Origin: a bacterium
GTDB taxonomy: Bacteria > Joyebacterota > Joyebacteria > Joyebacterales > Joyebacteraceae
DNA: 64,000 nt
Reading direction: 5' to 3'
Assembly: GCA_025774935.1 (NCBI GenBank)
Contig: JALGZK010000004.1
Location: 124,001 to 188,000, forward strand
Part shown: piece by piece, positions 26,267 through 36,932 of the stretch
Layout: every line of letters starts with the position of its first letter
Position numbering within the stretch: the first letter of the stretch is position 1
Position numbers and translations under genes: made by a program
The notes under the pieces: model-generated
Database searches by the model: none
What the model saw: the letters and a program-made list of their open reading frames with translations, nothing else
Told to the model about the DNA's origin: nothing

Positions 26267-27554
26267 TTCCTACCAGTCGTGCCTCGACTGGTTGTTCGCC
26301 AGACACAGATTCGTGATGAAGCCCGGGCTCGAGCGCGTTGAGTGGCTGCTCGGCACGGTGGGCAATCCGCACGAGAAGTTCCGGATCGTCCACGTCGGCG
26401 GCACGAACGGCAAGGGCTCGACCTCCTGCATGATCGCCTCGATGCTCTCCGAGCACGGAGTGCGGACGGGTCTCTACACGTCCCCTCACGTGGTCGACTT
26501 CACCGAACGCATCTCGATCGACGGCAACCGGATCGAGCCCGATCAAGTCACCGAGCTCGTGGAAAGGCTCAAGCCCGGCGCCGACGAGATCGAAGCGACG
26601 TTCTTCGAGATCGCGACGGCGGCGGCTGCGCTCTACTTCGGCGAGGAGGGCGTTGACCTGGTCGTGGCGGAGGTGGGGCTCGGCGGACGGCTCGATGCGA
26701 CGAACGCGCTCGACGCAGTCATCTCGGTCATCACGCGGATCGCGATCGACCACGCCGACGTGCTCGGCAGCGACACCGCGGAGATAGCCGCTGAGAAGGC
26801 AGGCATCATCCGGGAGAACGGAGTCGTGGTCTGCGGTGCCGAAGGCGTCGCGCTGGAGGTCATCCGGGGCGTGTCGGCCGCGCGGAAGGCGATGTTCGTC
26901 CCCGTGATCGAGGACGCGATCGTCAACAACATGTCGATCACGCCGAACGGCAACCTCTTCGATTTCACCTACCGCATGGACTCGTACGAGAAGCTGTCGA
27001 CGTCGATGCTCGGGCGGCATCAGGCCGAGAACGCTGTCACCGCGCTCGTCGTCCTGCACGAGCTCGAGAGACTCGCGCTCCTCGAGGTGTCGGAGCCCGC
27101 GATCAGGACCGGGCTCGGGGACGCGTGTTGCATCGGACGCATGCAGATCATCGACAGGCGCCCGACCGTCGTCGCGGACGTCGCCCACAACCCGGACGGC
27201 GCGAAGGCGCTCATGGAGGGCATCGACGAGGTCTTCGCGCCCGATCGCGTGATCGTCGTCCTGGGCATCATGGGGGACAAGGACGCCCGCGGCTTCCTCG
27301 CGGAGCTCGTGGACAACGTTGACCTCGTCATACTGACGAAGCCCGCGACTGCGCGAGCCTCCGATCCGGAGGAGCTGGCCGTCATCGCGGACGATCTCGG
27401 GCTTACGAACCGCGTCGTGCCCACCGCCGGGGCCGCGATCGAGAACGCGCTCTCCGAGGCTCGCGAAGGAGACCTTGTCTTGATCACGGGTTCCCACTAC
27501 ACTGTCGGCGACGTCATGACGAGCCTCGGCGTCGGGCAGCTCCTGAGACCGTAG
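26238..27554 (+). CDS. folC: Folylpolyglutamate/dihydrofolate synthase
   Basis: Mur-ligase-family enzyme of 438 residues that adds glutamate to folates and may also form dihydrofolate. The P-loop is VGGTNGKGSTS, followed by TSPHVVDFTERISIDG; LVVAEVGLGGRLDATNAL and ADVAHNPDGAKALME are the other family signatures. The TTG start lies 29 bp inside accD with GAGGA upstream. Ends 17 bp before the ABC ATPase gene. Confidence 0.92.
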   Translation: MARQGNKVFDSYQSCLDWLFARHRFVMKPGLERVEWLLGTVGNPHEKFRIVHVGGTNGKGSTSCMIASMLSEHGVRTGLYTSPHVVDFTERISIDGNRIEPDQVTELVERLKPGADEIEATFFEIATAAAALYFGEEGVDLVVAEVGLGGRLDATNALDAVISVITRIAIDHADVLGSDTAEIAAEKAGIIRENGVVVCGAEGVALEVIRGVSAARKAMFVPVIEDAIVNNMSITPNGNLFDFTYRMDSYEKLSTSMLGRHQAENAVTALVVLHELERLALLEVSEPAIRTGLGDACCIGRMQIIDRRPTVVADVAHNPDGAKALMEGIDEVFAPDRVIVVLGIMGDKDARGFLAELVDNVDLVILTKPATARASDPEELAVIADDLGLTNRVVPTAGAAIENALSEAREGDLVLITGSHYTVGDVMTSLGVGQLLRP

Positions 27555-27571
27555 GCAGCCTGGAGGTTGAG

Positions 27572-28690
<1,119 letters not shown>

Positions 28691-28696
28691 TCCCCG

Positions 28697-29647
28697 GTGG
28701 GCTCTTATCTCGGAATCGACATAGGCGGAACGAACATCAAGGCCGGCCTCGTAACGGAGGACGGCTCGGTCGTGGCGTCCGGCAGCAGGGGGTGGTCGGG
28801 CGGCGATCCCGAGGACGCCGTGGCCACGGCCTCCGACGTCGCCTCCGAGCTCGCGGCGCCAGGCACGGCAGAGCCCGTCGCGTGCGGCGTCGGGTGCGCG
28901 GGACTGGTCCTCCGCGAGACGGGAATCGTCGTCCGCTCGCCGAATCTCCCCACCTGGCACAGCGTCCCACTCAGGAAGCTCCTCGAGGCTTCGCTCGGCC
29001 TTCGCGTGATCGTCGAGAACGACGTCAACGCGGCGGCCTACGCGGAGTACCTCCTCGGCGCGGCCCGCGGGAGCACGAGCGCCGTCGTGGTAGCGCTGGG
29101 CACGGGCGTCGGCGGGGGCATCGTCATCGACGGACGGCTCTACCGCGGGGGGCACGGGTTCGCCGGGGAGCTCGGGCACTCGACGGTCGACATCGACGGC
29201 AGTGACTGCGTGTGCGGCGGGTCCGGGTGCCTCGAGGGTTTCGCGAACGCGGCGTCCATCGTTGGGCGCGCTGCGAGCGCGATCGGCGCGGGCGAGGAGA
29301 CGATCCTGACGGCCCTCGCCGACGAGCGTCCCCTCACCGCGAAGGACGTGGGAGACGCAGCGAACGCCGGAGACCGCGTCGCTCTCGAAGCGGTCGAAGC
29401 GGCCGGCCGCGTCTTCGGGGCCGGGCTCGCGAACATCGTGCAGATCCTCGACCCCGACGTGATTGTCGTCGGCGGAGGTGTGGCGGCGGTCGGCGAGGTG
29501 CTCCTCGGTCCGGCCCGGGCGGAGATGGCCGCGAGGGCGTGCGGCCGCGAGGGGCACGAGACCCGCCTGGTCACGGCCGAGATGGGCGAGCTCGCGGGTG
29601 CGACAGGCGCGGCCCTTCTCGCGCGCGACGAGATCGCCCGGGGATGA
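28697..29647 (+). CDS. ROK-family sugar kinase (glucokinase-like)
   Basis: Cytoplasmic sugar kinase of 316 residues. The phosphate-1 motif GIDIGGTNIKAGLV opens the protein; ENDVNAAAYAEY holds the catalytic Asp, GTGVGGGIVIDGRLYRG is the phosphate-2 loop, GHSTVDIDG carries the zinc/sugar His, and CVCGGSGCLEG is the CxCGxxGC zinc motif of ROK kinases. Glucose is the commonest substrate in this branch but is not proven. The GTG start sits 6 bp after the ATPase stop. Confidence 0.88.
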   Translation: MGSYLGIDIGGTNIKAGLVTEDGSVVASGSRGWSGGDPEDAVATASDVASELAAPGTAEPVACGVGCAGLVLRETGIVVRSPNLPTWHSVPLRKLLEASLGLRVIVENDVNAAAYAEYLLGAARGSTSAVVVALGTGVGGGIVIDGRLYRGGHGFAGELGHSTVDIDGSDCVCGGSGCLEGFANAASIVGRAASAIGAGEETILTALADERPLTAKDVGDAANAGDRVALEAVEAAGRVFGAGLANIVQILDPDVIVVGGGVAAVGEVLLGPARAEMAARACGREGHETRLVTAEMGELAGATGAALLARDEIARG

Positions 29648-29704
29648 CGCGCCAGTAGACCAGCGCCCCAACCGGTTCTCACCCGTCACCTCGAGGCGAG
29701 TCCC

Positions 29705-32700
29705 TTGAAGATCCTCCGAAGGCTCCTCCTCGTTCTGACCCTGGCCTGCGCGTTCGCGCACGTCGCCTCCGCACAGGACACCGGCGGCGTGACTCCCGAC
29801 CGCGCCGTCCCCGGCGCCGGCCCCGACGGCTTCGTCATCACGGCCGACAGCGTCGAGGGGGAGGAGACCCCGCGGGGCCGTATCATCTACCTCCGCGACA
29901 ACGTCACGATCACGAGAGGCGGCGCGACCCTGGTCGGCGCCCTCGGGATCTACCGCGAGTACGATCGCATCGCCATCCTCTTCGGCGACGTGCACGGTGT
30001 CGACGGCGGCACGACGATCGCCTGCGACACTCTCACCTACTACCAGACCACAGACGTAGCGATCCTCACCGGGAGTCCGTCCTACTCGGACACGACCGGC
30101 GTCACGACCGCCCGGCGCATCGAGGTCCACCGCCGCGAGCAGATCGCGCACTGCGAGGGCGACGTCGTGGTCGTCGACCACGACGGCACGTCGGAGCTCA
30201 CGGCCGGCCGGCTCGTCTACGACTTCGAGCGGCGGGAGGCGCGGGCGTACGAGTCGCCGGTGCTGACGACGGCTGGCGAGGGCGACGAGCCCGACGCCAC
30301 GCTCTCGGCCGACGTCGTGGAGCTCGCCTCCGACGGTGAGACCCTGCGCGCGTTCGGGAGCGTCGTGATTCTGAGGGGCGAGATCCTCGGGCGGGCGAGG
30401 GTCGCGGTGCTCACGGGAGACTCCCGCATCACGCTCGAGGGAAGCCCCGTCGTCGAGCGCAACTCAGACAGGCTCACCGGCGACACCATCCATCTGTCCG
30501 GGACGGACGGACAGATCTCGCGAGTCATCGCGCTGGGCTCGGCGCGCACCGACTACCACATAGAGCCGAGCGACCCCGAGGAAGAGCCGCAGCACGGGCA
30601 CGTGGCCGGCGACACGCTCACGATGTTCTTCCAGGACGGCGAGCCCGTCCTGACCACCGTCCGCGGCCGGGCCGTGAGCGAGCACGCCGTCGGGAGCGGC
30701 GGAGAGACGAACCGCGTCGCGTCCAGGGAGATCGACATCCTGTTCGACGACGGCGCCATCGAGCGCGCGGTCTTCCGGGGAGACGCCAGCGGCGCGTACG
30801 CGTTCGTTCCGGGCGAGAGCGCGGGACCTCTGGGCGAGCCGGGGGAGGGCCCCGAGGAACCGGCCCCCCGGCCTCCCGATCCCGGCGTCCCCGAGTTCGA
30901 GCCTACGGAGCCGCCGGCGCCGACGGAGCCGGAGGAGACGGTCGCGCCGCCGGGCGGAGTCCCGCCAGCCGATCTTCCGTACGCCGAAGGAGGGGCTGCG
31001 CCCGACGATTCGCTCGCCATCGACAGCGTGGGGTACGCGGCGAGCCAGATCGATTACTACGTCGCCAGGAACCGGATCGTGCTCTCGGGCGGCACGACCG
31101 TCGAGTACAAGACCACCGTCCTCACGGCGGAGGAGGTGGTCTTCGACCCCGACGAGCAGGTTCTCACCGCCACGGGCGCGCCGGACCTCAGGGACCGTTC
31201 CGAGCGGATCGTCGGACACGACCTCAGCTACGACCTCGAGACCGAGACGGGTTCCATCTCGAACGGTATGTCGACGTTCGAGGACGGGCTCTACATGGGG
31301 GAGGACGTCATCCGAGAGCCCGACGGCACCCTGAGGGTGCGGAACGGCGTCTTCACCACGTGCTCCGAGCCGCATCCGCACTACCGCATCTCGTCGGGTC
31401 AGATGAAGGTCTACCTGGACGACAAGGCGATCGCGAAACCGATCGTCCTCTACCTAGGGGAGATCCCCGTCCTCCCGCTCCCGTTCTTCGTCTTCCCGAT
31501 CAGGACGACGCGGCACTCCGGGTTTCTCATCCCGCGTATCGACATCGGGTTCAGCGAGAGCACAGGCCGGTTCGTAAAGAACTTCGGCTACTACTTCGCA
31601 CCGAGCGACTACTGGGACCTGACGCTCTGGGCGGACTTCTACGAGCAGACGAGGTGGATCACCAACGCCCTCGCCAGGTACAAGATCCGGTACAAGTTCA
31701 GCGGGTCGGTGGAGGCCTCGTTCATGAACGAGTTCTCCGGCGGCGCGAGGCGCTGGGACCTCAGGCTCAGGCACCAGCAGGAGGTCAACAGGAACTGGAC
31801 GCTCGGGGCGACCGGCGACTTCCGCAGCGACGCCACCTACGCGAGCGACGCGAACCAGTCGATCCAGGACGTCGTCAACCGGGACCTGCACTCCCAGTTC
31901 TGGGCGCGAGGGCGCTGGAGCGGCCTGTCGGTCGGCGTGACGCTCGACCGCAGGGAGGACCTCGACGAGGGGAGCGTCAACTCGCTGCTGCCGAAGCTCG
32001 AGGTCACTGCCTCCCAGCGTCCGTTCGTCGCGGCTACCGACGGGATCACGGGTCTCCAGGGATGGCTCTCCAAGACCTCGTACAGCTGGCGGGCGTCGGC
32101 CGTGAACGACCGCCAGGACGTCGGAGACGAGCGCGTCTCCCGCCAGGGGATCGGAGCGGGGGGAAATCTCAAGAACGTCAGCAAGCTCGCGGGGTGGCTG
32201 AACCTGACTCCGAGGTTCGACTTCCGCTGGAACGTCTACGACTTGGACAAGCTCGGCAACGAGTTCCCGACGCGACTGACCTACAGCGCCGGGCTGTCGG
32301 GAGGGACGACGGTCTACGGGACCTTCTTCCCCCGGGTCGGAGCGCTCGAGGGAATCCGGCACATCGTCGAGCCGACCGCGTCGCTCTCCTGGGTCCCGGA
32401 CTTCGAGCAGTACTTCGACGAGGACGGCAACGACATCTTCTACAGCTTCAGGGGCGGATTCACGTCGACGCCGCGCGAACGCAAGTCGCTCGGCCTGTCG
32501 CTGGTCAACAAGGCGCAGGTCAAGTACGAGAGCGGCGGACAGGAGAAGCGGCTCGACAACCTGCTCCGCTTCGGTCTCACGAGCTCATACAACTTCCTTG
32601 AGGAGGAGGAGCCCTGGACCGACCTCCTGGCGAACCTCGAAATCCGCCCGGGCCGCCCGTTCTCGTTCAGGTGGAACACGCGGCACGACGTCTACGACTG

Positions 32701-33187
32701 GAGCCTCGAGAGCTCTAGCCTCACCGCCACGGTCAACCTGTCCGGGCGGCCGCCCCTCCTCACGCCGGTCGAGCTACCGGGAGCTCAAGCGGCCGGCAGT
32801 ATGACACCGTCCGAGGAGCTTCGCCGTCAGCTCGAGACGGTCACTGCGAGCACCATGCTCACCTCCCGTCCCTGGGACGCGTCGGTGACCTTCCGGTACT
32901 CGAGGGGCTCGGATCCGGGGAACGTCAACTACTGGACCGAGGGCGCCGTGGCGTTCTCGCTGACGCGGAAGTGGCGGGTCAACTACGGCATCCAGTACGA
33001 CCTGGACGACCGGGAGATCGCGAGCCAGGAGTTCACGATCTTCCGGGATCTGCACTGCTGGGAAGCCCAGTTCACCGGCCGCTACTTCGAAGAGGAGTGG
33101 CGGTACTACTTCCGCATCAACGTGAAGGCCCTTCCGGAAATCCAATACGAGCGTGGGGACCGGTACCTGCAGCGACGGGTCAAGTGA
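29705..33187 (+). CDS. LPS-assembly protein LptD-like (OstA domains plus beta-barrel)
   Basis: Outer-membrane protein of 1160 residues. A signal peptide (about 1-24, ending ASAQ) leads into a periplasmic LptA/OstA-type beta-jellyroll region (about 40-350: repeated GD-x-V-x3-G and DTLTYYQ-like strands), a proline- and glutamate-rich linker (about 375-435), a second OstA-like segment (about 440-560), and a C-terminal barrel of about 600 residues rich in aromatic alternating strands. It would insert LPS into the outer leaflet with LptE. It is longer than the roughly 780 residues of Escherichia coli LptD, mainly from the duplicated OstA region and linker. TTG 29705 follows GAGGCGAG. The window holds no other lpt gene. 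Confidence 0.82.
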   Translation: MKILRRLLLVLTLACAFAHVASAQDTGGVTPDRAVPGAGPDGFVITADSVEGEETPRGRIIYLRDNVTITRGGATLVGALGIYREYDRIAILFGDVHGVDGGTTIACDTLTYYQTTDVAILTGSPSYSDTTGVTTARRIEVHRREQIAHCEGDVVVVDHDGTSELTAGRLVYDFERREARAYESPVLTTAGEGDEPDATLSADVVELASDGETLRAFGSVVILRGEILGRARVAVLTGDSRITLEGSPVVERNSDRLTGDTIHLSGTDGQISRVIALGSARTDYHIEPSDPEEEPQHGHVAGDTLTMFFQDGEPVLTTVRGRAVSEHAVGSGGETNRVASREIDILFDDGAIERAVFRGDASGAYAFVPGESAGPLGEPGEGPEEPAPRPPDPGVPEFEPTEPPAPTEPEETVAPPGGVPPADLPYAEGGAAPDDSLAIDSVGYAASQIDYYVARNRIVLSGGTTVEYKTTVLTAEEVVFDPDEQVLTATGAPDLRDRSERIVGHDLSYDLETETGSISNGMSTFEDGLYMGEDVIREPDGTLRVRNGVFTTCSEPHPHYRISSGQMKVYLDDKAIAKPIVLYLGEIPVLPLPFFVFPIRTTRHSGFLIPRIDIGFSESTGRFVKNFGYYFAPSDYWDLTLWADFYEQTRWITNALARYKIRYKFSGSVEASFMNEFSGGARRWDLRLRHQQEVNRNWTLGATGDFRSDATYASDANQSIQDVVNRDLHSQFWARGRWSGLSVGVTLDRREDLDEGSVNSLLPKLEVTASQRPFVAATDGITGLQGWLSKTSYSWRASAVNDRQDVGDERVSRQGIGAGGNLKNVSKLAGWLNLTPRFDFRWNVYDLDKLGNEFPTRLTYSAGLSGGTTVYGTFFPRVGALEGIRHIVEPTASLSWVPDFEQYFDEDGNDIFYSFRGGFTSTPRERKSLGLSLVNKAQVKYESGGQEKRLDNLLRFGLTSSYNFLEEEEPWTDLLANLEIRPGRPFSFRWNTRHDVYDWSLESSSLTATVNLSGRPPLLTPVELPGAQAAGSMTPSEELRRQLETVTASTMLTSRPWDASVTFRYSRGSDPGNVNYWTEGAVAFSLTRKWRVNYGIQYDLDDREIASQEFTIFRDLHCWEAQFTGRYFEEEWRYYFRINVKALPEIQYERGDRYLQRRVK

Positions 33188-33320
33188 CCCGTCCGTCGAG
33201 GCGGGAGCCCTTCCCCGGTCCACCGGGCCGTCCTCTATCTCGCCGGTTCAGCGTCATACCGCAGGACGGCGCCACGAGGTCGAAGAGCCCCGGAGAGGCC
33301 GGTTCTAGGGCCGATTCCTA

Positions 33321-33349
33321 TTGACAAGATTTGGGACGTGTTGTAGCGT
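33321..33349 (+). promoter_or_regulatory. Promoter for the HU gene
   Basis: TTGACA at 33321-33326, 17 bp spacer, TAGCGT at 33344-33349; leader of about 64 nt. Confidence 0.6.
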
Positions 33350-33419
33350 GTCCCGGAATCTAGGACGTACCGCAAATCAAGAGACGGAAGGGCGGCCATT
33401 GGCCAGAAGGAGGAGTTTG

Positions 33420-33704
33420 ATGAACAAGGCTGAGCTTATTGAGAGGCTGGCGGACAAGGCGGAGATGTCGAACAGACAGGCCAGGGACATCGTTGACACA
33501 CTGTTCGCGCCGGAGCACGGCATCATCTCAGGTGAGCTCAAGGGTAGACGGAGGGTCCAGATCACGGGCTTCGGCACGTTCAGCGCCGAGCACCGCAAGG
33601 CCCGCGACTGGAGGATTCCCGGCACCGACAAGACGAAGCACGTCGGGGCGCACCACTACCCGAAGTTCAAGGCCGGCAAGTCTCTGAAGGATTCCATAAA
33701 GTAG
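33420..33704 (+). CDS. HU/IHF-family DNA-binding protein
   Basis: Histone-like protein of 94 residues, binding and bending DNA as a dimer. MNKAELIERLADKAEMSNRQ is the typical dimerisation helix start and GRRRVQITGFGTFSAEHRKAR carries the beta-arm base; the usual RNP tip reads RIPGTDK. ATG 33420 is set by AAGGAGGAG about 6 bp upstream. It is a single-gene unit bounded by its own promoter and a strong terminator, as expected for an abundant nucleoid protein. Confidence 0.92.
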   Translation: MNKAELIERLADKAEMSNRQARDIVDTLFAPEHGIISGELKGRRRVQITGFGTFSAEHRKARDWRIPGTDKTKHVGAHHYPKFKAGKSLKDSIK

Positions 33705-33738
33705 CACAGGTGGTTTAGGGGAGCGCAAGACTCTGCGA

Positions 33739-33774
33739 GGGGAGCAGAGAGTCGACGACTCTCTGCTCCCCTTC
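33739..33774 (+). terminator. Strong intrinsic terminator after HU
   Basis: Near-perfect palindrome with arms 33739-33754 and 33756-33771 (about 14 bp of stem after allowing a loop), followed by TTCGTTTAT. The clearest terminator in the window. Confidence 0.8.
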
Positions 33775-33882
33775 GTTTATGGGGCGTACGCGGGCTCGCG
33801 CGGGGCGCCCCGGGATCTCGCCCTTGAGCCACACTTCAGACGCCGACCGTCGACCAGGGACATCAAGGACGAGGGAACTACC

Positions 33883-35301
33883 ATGCAGCGACTGCTCGTG
33901 AAGGTACTCAAGAAGACGCAGGAGACGCGCTATCGGGACCGGAACGGTCTCGACTACGCGAAGTACAGGCTCCGGGTGAAAGTCGAGGGGTCCGCCATCG
34001 GCGCGCTCTCCGTGCCGAAGGGCGTGATCGGCAAGGAGACGACGATCGGGCGCGAGGCGATGCTCCCGTGGGGCATCAAGACGCGCGACCTGATCGTTCT
34101 CGATCCGGGCGAGAGCGCCAGGGTCCTGAGACCCAGGAAGCCCGTCGTCGATCTCGGCTGCGCGGGACCGGGCCGCATCGAGCTCAGGTCCGGCGACCCC
34201 GACCGGGACGGGTATCCCGAGGACGTCCTCGCGAACCAGTTCCTGGCGGCGGTCGTCCAGCCGCACCGCGGTGCCCGCCTCCTCTCGCTCAAGGACTGCT
34301 CCGGACGCGACCGCTTTGCGAGCCCGTTCGAGTACATCATGGCGGGGAAGTACATCCTCCTGGGCGGGGCCGAGCCCGTGCTCTACGAGTCGGGCTCTCC
34401 CGGGGAGATCTGGAAGTCGGAGTTCGAGCGGGGCGAGCCCGTCGTCTCGGACACCGCCGTCGAGATCGACTATTCACGCAAGCTGAAGGAGCCGGAGGGC
34501 GTCGCGCTCCGGAAGCACGTGCGCGTCTCGTCCGACTTCCCGGGCACCACCGAGCTCTACACGGTGTCCTACGCGGGGAAGAAGAAGCCCGCGGAACGGG
34601 AAGACGGAGCCGGGAACGGCGAGGACGGCGACGGCAAGAAGAAGAAGGACGAGACCGACGTCTCGTTCGGCATCCGGATGTCGACGCGGTCAGAGGGCGA
34701 TCCCGTGTCGCTCAATGTCTTCGAGCTCCCGGCGGGAGGCGACCTCGTGAGGGTGCGCTACCACCGTCCTCCGTACGGTAGACGGTGGCGCTGGCGCGAC
34801 TGGCGGGACGAGCACTTCGGTCTCAAACCGGGCTTCCTCGTGGCGCGGAACGAGGGCGACGGCCGTGCGATGGCGGTCCTCTTCGCCCCGGGAAGCGGAT
34901 GTCTGGCCGCCGTCAGAAGCGACTACCCGGGGCCGGAAGTGACGATCCGGCACGCCCCGCGGAAGGTGAAGAAGGGCGGGAGGACCAGGTTCGGCCTCGC
35001 CTTCCTCATCGGGAACGACGCGGCCTCGACGGGGACATCGATGTTCATGGGCTCCGTGGGACGCGGCGGACGGGGCGGAATCCCCGTCGCGCTCACTCTC
35101 AGGACGGCGCGGCGCGTCGACGCGCCCCGGGCTTCGGTCCGGACGGCGACCGGACGGAGGTCGGTCACCCTCGCGGCGGTCGACGTCCCCGGAGCCGGGC
35201 GCATTCACACAAAGACGATCACGCTGCCGAGAGCGGCGTTCCCGCTCGACTGCACGGTCCGGGCGGGCGGCGAGCGACTCTCGGTGCGACTGGAGGCATA
35301 G
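33883..35301 (+). CDS. Conserved hypothetical protein, possible sugar-mutarotase-like fold
   Basis: Protein of 472 residues without signal peptide or membrane helix; I do not recognise its family with certainty. Around residues 120-145 the sequence NQFLAAVVQPHRGARLLSL resembles the first strands of galactose-mutarotase-like beta-sandwich proteins. A charged low-complexity insert (about 228-256, Lys/Glu/Asp/Gly) and a Trp/Arg cluster (RRWRWRDWRDEHFG, about 300) are unusual. Its stop codon directly abuts the ATG of the GCS2-family ligase, so the two are almost certainly co-translated. The ATG at 33883 has a GAGGGA site. Confidence 0.6.
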   Translation: MQRLLVKVLKKTQETRYRDRNGLDYAKYRLRVKVEGSAIGALSVPKGVIGKETTIGREAMLPWGIKTRDLIVLDPGESARVLRPRKPVVDLGCAGPGRIELRSGDPDRDGYPEDVLANQFLAAVVQPHRGARLLSLKDCSGRDRFASPFEYIMAGKYILLGGAEPVLYESGSPGEIWKSEFERGEPVVSDTAVEIDYSRKLKEPEGVALRKHVRVSSDFPGTTELYTVSYAGKKKPAEREDGAGNGEDGDGKKKKDETDVSFGIRMSTRSEGDPVSLNVFELPAGGDLVRVRYHRPPYGRRWRWRDWRDEHFGLKPGFLVARNEGDGRAMAVLFAPGSGCLAAVRSDYPGPEVTIRHAPRKVKKGGRTRFGLAFLIGNDAASTGTSMFMGSVGRGGRGGIPVALTLRTARRVDAPRASVRTATGRRSVTLAAVDVPGAGRIHTKTITLPRAAFPLDCTVRAGGERLSVRLEA

Positions 35302-36519
35302 ATGGGACGGATCTTCGAGCCGCTCACGGTCGGCTACGACTGGGAGATGGCGATACTCAGGGCGTCGGGGGAGAACGTCACCGAGAAGGACGTCGAGCTC
35401 CTGTCCGACGACCTCAGGCGGAAGCTACCGTGGGCCGCCCCCGGTACGGACCTCGAGCTCATCGAGAGCCGGATCGGCGCGGTCGGGAGCATTCCGGAGC
35501 TCATCAAGAAGAGCGAGCGTCTCGAGCGCGAGCTTCGGGCGCTCCTGAAGAAGAAGGGCTGGTTCCTTCTGCGGTCGGGTGCGCGGCCGTTCGAGCGCGA
35601 GCCCGTCGGCGCGCACATCCACGTGGGCACGATCGGCGAGTGGGCCGGCGCGATCCGGATCCAGAACGCTATGGTGCCCTACGCGGCGCCGCTCGCGGCG
35701 CTCATGGCGAACAGTCCCGTCTACCGGGGGAGGGCCGGGGAGTACAAGAGCTACCGGGTGGCGTCGAACGCCGAGTGGTGCTCGGCTCCTCAGCCGCTTC
35801 TGTCTCCCATGTTCTCCCGAGCGGAGTGGGGACGCGACGTCGACGTCAAGACGGCGTGGGGAGCGACCGTGGAGCTCAGGGTCGGCGACGGCGTGAGCTC
35901 GACGAGACTCATGTGCGAGCTCGTAGCGCTCTCGGCCGGGTTGATGTACCACCTGTCCGAGCACGAGCTCGACCGCGAGATGGCGGAGAAGGACTACCGC
36001 GCCATGATGGTCAATCGGTGGCGCGCGACGAAGTACGGGTTGCAGGCGGTCTTCCGCTGGAATGGAGAGGAGCTGCCCGTGCGAACCCTGTTGACACGCA
36101 TGGTGGACATGGCGCAGGATGGAATGGAGCTCCTCGACTTCGACAAGAGCGATCTCCGCATCATCAGGAGCATGATCGCCAAAGGGCAGACACAGGCGGA
36201 CTTCCAGCTCGCGGTCTTCGCGAAGGAGAAGGGCGACGCCCACCGGTACACGCGGGCGCTCGCGAACATCCAGAGGGATCCGGCGGCGTTCGAGAAGTAC
36301 CTGAGAAGGGCCCCGGTCCTCTCCGACGTCGCACCCGCGAGCCACAGGGACGAGCTCCTGTCACGCATCGAGGTCGAGACGCCGCACACGGACCTCTTCC
36401 GGGCGACGCCGCTCTCGCCTGCGCAGCTCGACGCGGTCCTCGCCGGGTTTGCGGCGGATGGCCTCATCCGGGAGGGACGCGACAGCAGGGGTCTTCGGAC
36501 CTACACGCGGGTCCGGTAG
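35302..36519 (+). CDS. GCS2-family carboxylate-amine ligase (glutamate-cysteine-ligase-like)
   Basis: Protein of 405 residues related to the GCS2/YbdK group of glutamine-synthetase-fold ATP-dependent ligases, which join a carboxylate (usually glutamate) to an amine. Evidence is the opening VGYDWEMAIL, GTDLELIESRIG, the GAHIHVG motif (about 109-115), the ALMANSPVYRGRAGEYKSYR segment and TVELRVGDGVSS. The last 80 residues look like a winged-helix-like extension. The amine acceptor is unknown; ordinary glutathione synthesis is not implied because no gshB is near. GGAGG of the preceding gene serves as its ribosome site. Confidence 0.7.
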   Translation: MGRIFEPLTVGYDWEMAILRASGENVTEKDVELLSDDLRRKLPWAAPGTDLELIESRIGAVGSIPELIKKSERLERELRALLKKKGWFLLRSGARPFEREPVGAHIHVGTIGEWAGAIRIQNAMVPYAAPLAALMANSPVYRGRAGEYKSYRVASNAEWCSAPQPLLSPMFSRAEWGRDVDVKTAWGATVELRVGDGVSSTRLMCELVALSAGLMYHLSEHELDREMAEKDYRAMMVNRWRATKYGLQAVFRWNGEELPVRTLLTRMVDMAQDGMELLDFDKSDLRIIRSMIAKGQTQADFQLAVFAKEKGDAHRYTRALANIQRDPAAFEKYLRRAPVLSDVAPASHRDELLSRIEVETPHTDLFRATPLSPAQLDAVLAGFAADGLIREGRDSRGLRTYTRVR

Positions 36520-36582
36520 GAGCGCCGGGACGGGGCGGCACCCGTCGCCCCGCCCGACCCGCAACACCGAACGGAGGCACTC

Positions 36583-36921
36583 GTGGGCGAGTTCACGGGC
36601 CTGCTCGATCTCCTCGGAGCGCTCTTCAAGCTCTTCGGGCTCGACCAGAGCGCGATCATGCCGGCGATGGCTCTCCTTATAGTGTTCTTCCTGTTCGCGG
36701 TCCCTATTGGGCTCCTCGCTCAGGGACGCCGCGTGAGCACTGGCCGCGAGGCGATGGTCGGCGAGACCGGCGAAGTCGTGACCGACATCAGGCCGGAGGG
36801 ACGCGTCTTCGTCAGGAGCGAGTACTGGAACGCAGTCGCCGACGAGGAGATAGCCGCCGGGACTCGCGTCGTCGTGGAGTCGGTCGACAGGATGGTCCTC
36901 ACGGTCAGGCGTCTGACATAA
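36583..36921 (+). CDS. NfeD-like short membrane protein
   Basis: Protein of 112 residues with one membrane helix (about 25-48) and a C-terminal OB-fold (about 60-112: GETGEVVTDIRPEGRVFV...GTRVVVESVDRMVLTVRRL), the NfeD1b-type short form without the protease domain. Such proteins pair with SPFH-domain slipins, and the slipin gene indeed follows by 11 bp. GTG start with GGAGG 6 bp upstream. Confidence 0.85.
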   Translation: MGEFTGLLDLLGALFKLFGLDQSAIMPAMALLIVFFLFAVPIGLLAQGRRVSTGREAMVGETGEVVTDIRPEGRVFVRSEYWNAVADEEIAAGTRVVVESVDRMVLTVRRLT

Positions 36922-36932
36922 GGAGGTGACGC

